Below, in pieces: positions 6,313-10,036 of a stretch of DNA of 10,036 bases. The DNA is from Actinomycetes bacterium (GTDB lineage: Bacteria > Actinomycetota > Coriobacteriia > WRKU01 > WQUG01), in assembly GCA_009785855.1 (NCBI GenBank), contig WQUG01000078.1, positions 1 to 10,036 of the forward strand, in the 5' to 3' direction. The notes below the pieces were generated by a model that saw nothing but the letters and a program-made list of their open reading frames with translations, had not been told where the DNA came from and made no database searches. Numbering within the stretch: the stretch's first letter is position 1; each line of letters begins with the position of its first letter. The translations under genes were made by a program, and so were the position numbers.

Positions 6313-7460
6313 GGGGTACTCTCCGGCATCCCGGGAGTGCCGGGATCCTGGCCAGAGAAGCTTTTGGCGCGTCGCGCCATACTCTCGAGGTCACGACGTG
6401 CTTTATCCAGAGAGGGATAGGTCGGACGCGCTCGTACCGCGGACTGATCTGCGGCCGTCAGGTCTGCGACGGTGATCGTACTCTCTTCGGAGGCATAGGT
6501 CAGCGAGAATCCCAGGATGCTGCCCGGGACCCCCTGGTTGACCGTGACGAGCCCGTTCCTGCCGACATCCAGATAGGCGGCGGAGCGCGTATAACGGCTG
6601 ACCCCGAAGGCGACAGCGGCGATCAGCCCGGCGACGAGCACGATCCAGATCAGGATCCAGAGCCAGAGTCTGCTGCGACGATGGGTCCGACTCTGCGGCT
6701 GGTCCTCGTCGATATCGATGACGATCACACTGATGTTGTCCGTCCCCCCGGCTTTGTTCGCGGCGGCGATCAGGTCAAGGGCCGCCTGATGGGGGTCGCT
6801 GCGGGCATTGAGTATCGTGGTGATATGCTCGTCATCGACCATGCTCGTCAGACCATCGCTGCAGATGAGCAGACGGTCCCCGCGCAGCACGTCGATCTCG
6901 AACCGGTCGACTATCAGCTCAGGATCGCTGCCGAGCGCGCGCGTGATGACGCTGCGCTGCGGATGGACGCGGGCTTCCTCGCTCGTGATGTGACCAGAGC
7001 GCAACATGGCGGCGACCACGGAGTGGTCCTCGGTGATCTGCGTCAGCTGGCGTCCGCGCAGCAGATAAGCGCGGCTGTCGCCGACCTGGGCGATCGAAGC
7101 CTTGCCGGCCTCGACCATGAGAGCGGTCATGGTGCAACCCATGCCGTCGTGTCCGATCCCCGCTTCTATGCCCTTGATGATGGCGTTGTTGGCGGCCTGG
7201 ACTGCGCGGACCAGCGCAGGCGTGTCGACCGCGCGCGGCGCATGGTCACGCAGGGTATCGATGGCCAGGGCGCTGGCGACCTCACCGGCCTCGTGCCCTC
7301 CCAGGCCATCGGCCACGGCGAAGAGCGGCGGCAGGGCCAGGATGGAGTCCTCGTTGATCGTTCGTTGCCGACCGATGTTGGTCTGGGCAGAAAAGGGGTA
7401 ATGCGAGCGCTGTCGCCGCCCTGAGGCGGTAAGGCGCAGACTTGAGACGCGCGGACTCAT
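6309..7460 (-). CDS. pstP: Membrane-anchored PP2C-family Ser/Thr phosphatase (PstP)
   Basis: A 383-residue metal-dependent phosphatase, expected to dephosphorylate the operon's kinases and their substrates. The catalytic domain (about 21-250) has NED at 36-38, DGLGGH at 51-56, GDSRAY at 127-132, SDGLTS at 201-206 and GGTDN at 238-242, which supply the conserved metal-binding aspartates. A basic stretch leads to one helix (264-287), and the last roughly 96 residues are extracytoplasmic and of no family I recognise. The first 20 residues are Arg/Ser-rich and extend beyond where such phosphatases usually begin. The next Met is at 107, so the annotated start is the only reasonable ATG. It begins 1 nt after the fhaB stop and its stop overlaps the next gene, indicating translational coupling with both. 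Confidence 0.95.
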   Translation of the reverse strand: MSPRVSSLRLTASGRRQRSHYPFSAQTNIGRQRTINEDSILALPPLFAVADGLGGHEAGEVASALAIDTLRDHAPRAVDTPALVRAVQAANNAIIKGIEAGIGHDGMGCTMTALMVEAGKASIAQVGDSRAYLLRGRQLTQITEDHSVVAAMLRSGHITSEEARVHPQRSVITRALGSDPELIVDRFEIDVLRGDRLLICSDGLTSMVDDEHITTILNARSDPHQAALDLIAAANKAGGTDNISVIVIDIDEDQPQSRTHRRSRLWLWILIWIVLVAGLIAAVAFGVSRYTRSAAYLDVGRNGLVTVNQGVPGSILGFSLTYASEESTITVADLTAADQSAVRARPTYPSLDKARRDLESMARRAKSFSGQDPGTPGMPESTP

Positions 7461-7461
7461 A

Positions 7462-7878
7462 CTAGCGCTGCCCGACTTCCAGCACGACGTTACCGACCGT
7501 GATCCGGTCGCCGACAGCCAAAGACGCCGGTATCGTGACCTTCAGGCCGTTGAGCAGGGTCCCGTTGGTCGAGTTCAGGTCCTCGAGGATGGCGCCCTCG
7601 GGGACCGGCGTGATGCGCGCATGCTTGCTTGAGATCAGCGGGTCGCCGATGTTGATGTCGCTGCCCTCCGCCCGGCCGATCACCAACGCACTGGTCAGCG
7701 GCATGGTCGTCCCCACCAGCGAGGTCGGTCCCTGGGAGACCACGATCGTCAGGGTACCCTTCTTCGAGCGCGTGGCGCTGCGCACCAGCCCGACGCCGGT
7801 CTTTGCGGCGAAGAGAAGAAAGAGGTACAGCAAAACGACCAGGACGATGCGTCCAGCCAGCAGGATGACATCGATCAC
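7462..7878 (-). CDS. fhaB: Small membrane-anchored FHA-domain protein (FhaB-like)
   Basis: A 138-residue protein with an N-terminal hydrophobic helix (about 4-25), a short basic linker (SATRSKKG) and a single FHA domain filling residues 43-136. The phosphothreonine-binding residues are in place: IGR at 67-69, SSKH at 83-86 and STNGT at 103-107. In Mycobacterium the equivalent (FhaB, also called FipA) is phosphorylated by the operon kinases and contacts division proteins. Start is GTG at 7878, overlapping the fhaA stop as GTGA, so translation is probably coupled; no strong Shine-Dalgarno is seen. The size and topology (short membrane anchor plus FHA) match the family well. Confidence 0.93.
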   Translation of the reverse strand: MIDVILLAGRIVLVVLLYLFLLFAAKTGVGLVRSATRSKKGTLTIVVSQGPTSLVGTTMPLTSALVIGRAEGSDINIGDPLISSKHARITPVPEGAILEDLNSTNGTLLNGLKVTIPASLAVGDRITVGNVVLEVGQR

Positions 7879-8828
7879 AGGCGGGACGCTTTCTCGTGGT
7901 AGGCGATCTTAGTGACGCCGATCAGGATGACGTCGCCGTCATGCAGGCGCGCGCGCGTCGTCTTCTGCCCGTTGAGCAGGGTGCCGTTGGTCGAGCCCAG
8001 ATCGGTCAGCTCCCAGCCATCGCCCGCGCGTTCGAAGCGAGCGTGGTGACGGGAGGCGTTGACGTCGGCGATGACGAGGTCGTTGTCATCCTGGCGCCCG
8101 ATCGTGACGCTCTGTTTGCCCTGCAGGCTCAGCTCGCCGAGCGCGTCCATAGAAAGCGAGGCCTCAAGTCTGGGGCCCTGCGTTGTGGCGTCGGCGGGGG
8201 GATCCGGCACGAGATCTGCCTCAGGCGGGAAGCCGAAGGTCTTGGCCCGCTGCACGCTGGCCGGGATCTCAGGATCGTGTCGCAGCCGCGGCATCGGGCG
8301 GGCGCTGTCAGGCATCGCAGCAGGCGCAGGTTCAGGGGCGAAACCCGGTGCGGCGACAGCGACCTCGGCTCCTCGCGCTGCTGGACGGGCGGGGGCAGGT
8401 CCCGCCACTGGTTCAGGGGTCACGCCGGGGACCGGGCCAAGCTCGGCCTCGATCTCCGCGACAGAGAGCAGGTCGCCGATCGCCTCGAAGCGCCCCAGCT
8501 TCAGGTCGGGGGTTGGATAGAAGCGTACGACCGGTCGCGTCGTCATCTGGAAGTCGTGTTCACGCGCATAGGCCAGGAGGTAGGTCTCCAGCTCGCCTTG
8601 AAGGGTGGGGAGCAGACCTGCAAGGGTGCTGTGATCGCGGGTCGACAGCAAGATCGAGTAGACGTTGGCCACATACACCGTCCCGATGCCGAGCTTCTTC
8701 GAGCGTGACATCTCCTTACTGCAGGCACGCGCAAGCTCAGCCGGCTGGACCGGCGATTTGAACATGCCGGCGAAGGCTCCCTCTATGGCGCCTCCCAGAT
8801 GTTCTTCGAAATCAGAGATGAGTCCCAT
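7875..8828 (-). CDS. fhaA: DUF3662/FHA-domain protein (FhaA-like)
   Basis: A 317-residue cytoplasmic phosphopeptide-binding adaptor. Residues 1-120 are the DUF3662-type N-terminal domain, opening with MGLISDFEEHLGGAIEGAF, a pattern typical of this family, followed by KSPVQPAELA. A Pro/Ala-rich disordered linker covers about 130-225. The C-terminal FHA domain (about 235-312) carries IGR at 243-245, SRHH at 259-262 and STNGT at 279-283. In Mycobacterium FhaA binds the phosphorylated pseudokinase domain of MviN/MurJ and restrains wall synthesis; that partner is not in this window. The ATG at 8828 is chosen for AGGGAG 4 nt upstream and for agreement with family N-termini. An in-frame GTG at 8858 would add 10 residues but lacks a ribosome binding site. 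It lies 52 nt downstream of the leading kinase. Confidence 0.93.
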   Translation of the reverse strand: MGLISDFEEHLGGAIEGAFAGMFKSPVQPAELARACSKEMSRSKKLGIGTVYVANVYSILLSTRDHSTLAGLLPTLQGELETYLLAYAREHDFQMTTRPVVRFYPTPDLKLGRFEAIGDLLSVAEIEAELGPVPGVTPEPVAGPAPARPAARGAEVAVAAPGFAPEPAPAAMPDSARPMPRLRHDPEIPASVQRAKTFGFPPEADLVPDPPADATTQGPRLEASLSMDALGELSLQGKQSVTIGRQDDNDLVIADVNASRHHARFERAGDGWELTDLGSTNGTLLNGQKTTRARLHDGDVILIGVTKIAYHEKASRL

Positions 8829-8880
8829 TATGCTCCCTGTCAGCTCACTGCCAGACACTACAGGTCACTCAGCAGGCGAA

Positions 8881-10029
8881 CTAGTTCCGTCGTCGTGAAG
8901 CTGCCCGGATGAGCAGCAGTATCATGCATATCAGTATAAAGGCGCTGAGGCTGATGATGCCGACTTGCAGGCGCTTGTCACCGAACAGTTGCGTGATCAG
9001 AGCAGGCGTCAACAGGTCGAGCAGGAAGGTCGTTGCAGCCAGAAGAGCCAAAAGGGCGAGCGTCAGCACGGCCCAGCCCCGGGCGCCTCGCGACGGACGG
9101 ACCTTGCGCGCGCGACGCTCCTGACGGGCGACCCGCAGGGCTCGTGCCGCTTCGCGCGCGTCGTCTGCGTCCTCTCCAGATCCATCGGCGATGAGCTCCC
9201 GGCAGAGCTCGCGCAGGGCAGAGACTCCCTGCCCCGCATCCCCGAAGTAGGGACGCAGCGCCTCGCAGAACTCAGCGACCGAGTCAAAGCGCTCATGCGG
9301 ACCGCGTGCCAGCGCCCGCGCGAAGATCTCCGTCAGTCCGGGCGCCTTCATTTCGAGCAGAGGCGCCTCGCCTGCTTCCTGAGCCGCGCGCAGGCGCGCC
9401 AGCGTGGGCTTCGACGCGATCTCGTTGAAGTAGGGGTACTCGTCGGTGCAGAGCTCATAGAGCACCGCCGCGAGCGCCCACTGATCGGTCGCCGGGCTCG
9501 CGGGTAGCCCCTGCATCTGTTCGAGCGGCATGTAGCCGAGCGTTCCGCCGGCAGCCTCGTGATGACCGGAGCGCGACGAGAGCAGCGACAGACCGAAGTC
9601 GGCGAGCTTGATCTGACCGTTGTGATCGATCAGGATGTTGTTCGGCTTGACGTCCAGGTGCAACACACCGTTCTCATGGGCGAAGGCAAGGGCGCTGCCG
9701 AGCGCCTCGATCACCGCCGCGATGATGTCGGCGTCCAGATCCTCGCTGGGGATCTCGTCGAGCGCGATCCCATCGACATACTCCATGATGAGGCAGGCGC
9801 CGCCTGCTCCCGAGGTCTCGAAGTCCAGGACCTGCACGATGTGGGGGTGCTGCAACAGCGCCGCGATACGCGCCTCCTGCAGGCTGGCGCGCGCGTCGCC
9901 TGCGACTTCGAGGCGCTTGATCGCGACACGACGCGCGATACGCTCGTCAAAGGCGAGCAGCACCGTGCCGGAGCCGCCCTCGCCCAACTCGCTGATGATG
10001 CGGTATCTGTCGAGAAGAAGTTTTGCCAC
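8881..10029 (-). CDS. Ser/Thr protein kinase with non-RD catalytic loop and two C-terminal membrane helices
   Basis: A protein of at least 382 residues, first of the operon genes visible. Kinase motifs, numbered from the GTG at 10029: glycine loop GEGGSGTV at 16-23, ATP lysine in VAIK (K38), helix-C Glu (E52), catalytic loop HLDVKPNN at 124-131 with the proton-acceptor Asp but Leu instead of the usual Arg, DFG at 144-146, and GTLGYMPLEQ in place of a typical APE/SPE segment. The activation loop is Ser/His-rich and lacks the TxT of PknB-type kinases. After the kinase domain (ending about 262) comes an Arg-rich stretch, then two helices (about 318-340 and 354-375) joined by a short loop, so there is no sizeable external sensor and no PASTA repeat. 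It need not be the orthologue of mycobacterial PknA. The start is uncertain: the frame stays open to the window edge 7 nt upstream and no ribosome binding site can be seen, so the gene may begin outside. Confidence 0.88.
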   Translation of the reverse strand: MAKLLLDRYRIISELGEGGSGTVLLAFDERIARRVAIKRLEVAGDARASLQEARIAALLQHPHIVQVLDFETSGAGGACLIMEYVDGIALDEIPSEDLDADIIAAVIEALGSALAFAHENGVLHLDVKPNNILIDHNGQIKLADFGLSLLSSRSGHHEAAGGTLGYMPLEQMQGLPASPATDQWALAAVLYELCTDEYPYFNEIASKPTLARLRAAQEAGEAPLLEMKAPGLTEIFARALARGPHERFDSVAEFCEALRPYFGDAGQGVSALRELCRELIADGSGEDADDAREAARALRVARQERRARKVRPSRGARGWAVLTLALLALLAATTFLLDLLTPALITQLFGDKRLQVGIISLSAFILICMILLLIRAASRRRN

Positions 10030-10036
10030 AAGCCCA

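Noticed and set aside
8829..8880. A separate promoter in the 52-nt gap before fhaA
   Set aside because: The gap has no TATAAT-like hexamer at a sensible distance from the start, so fhaA is most simply read from the upstream kinase transcript.

Overview
The window comes from a high-GC Gram-positive genome. The gene order (FHA protein, FHA protein, PP2C phosphatase, SEDS glycosyltransferase/class B PBP, PASTA kinase) is the conserved actinobacterial locus that couples cell-wall growth to Ser/Thr phosphorylation. The SEDS-PBP fusion, a quinone methyltransferase and the compact layout make Coriobacteriia my best guess within Actinomycetota. That taxonomic call is an inference, made without a database search.

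Layout. The left part (1-1398) is read on the + strand: the tail of an unidentified gene (ends at 59), a small membrane-anchored Ser/Thr-rich protein (141-554) and a UbiE/MenG-type menaquinone C-methyltransferase (559-1398). Its reading frame runs on antisense into a tRNA-Arg(CCU) gene on the - strand (1334-1409). A strong hairpin terminator (1436-1461) separates the tRNA from the next block.

The rest (1492 to the right edge) is one - strand block, read from right to left: a non-RD Ser/Thr kinase with two C-terminal membrane helices (10029-8881), FhaA (8828-7875), FhaB (7878-7462), a membrane-anchored PP2C phosphatase (7460-6309), a single 925-residue polypeptide joining a RodA/FtsW-type glycosyltransferase to a PbpA-type transpeptidase (6312-3535), and a PknB/Stk1-type kinase with four PASTA domains (3465-1492). 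Overlapping GTGA junctions (7875-7878 and 6309-6312) and a 1-nt gap (7461) indicate a polycistronic, translationally coupled operon. A TATAAT box in front of pknB suggests the PASTA kinase can also be transcribed alone.

How it should work, by analogy with Mycobacterium and other actinobacteria: the PASTA kinase senses cell-wall precursors outside the membrane and phosphorylates FHA proteins and wall-synthesis partners. The phosphatase reverses this. The FHA proteins act as phosphothreonine readers that recruit partners, and the SEDS-PBP fusion polymerises and cross-links peptidoglycan. The first kinase lacks an external sensor and has an HLD rather than HRD catalytic loop, so it probably has a different input.

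I see no CRISPR array, insertion sequence, prophage or defence system, and no gene-free stretch above 300 bases. The unusual points are the natural RodA-PbpA fusion, the ubiE/tRNA antisense overlap, the promoter inside the operon and the unusual leading kinase.
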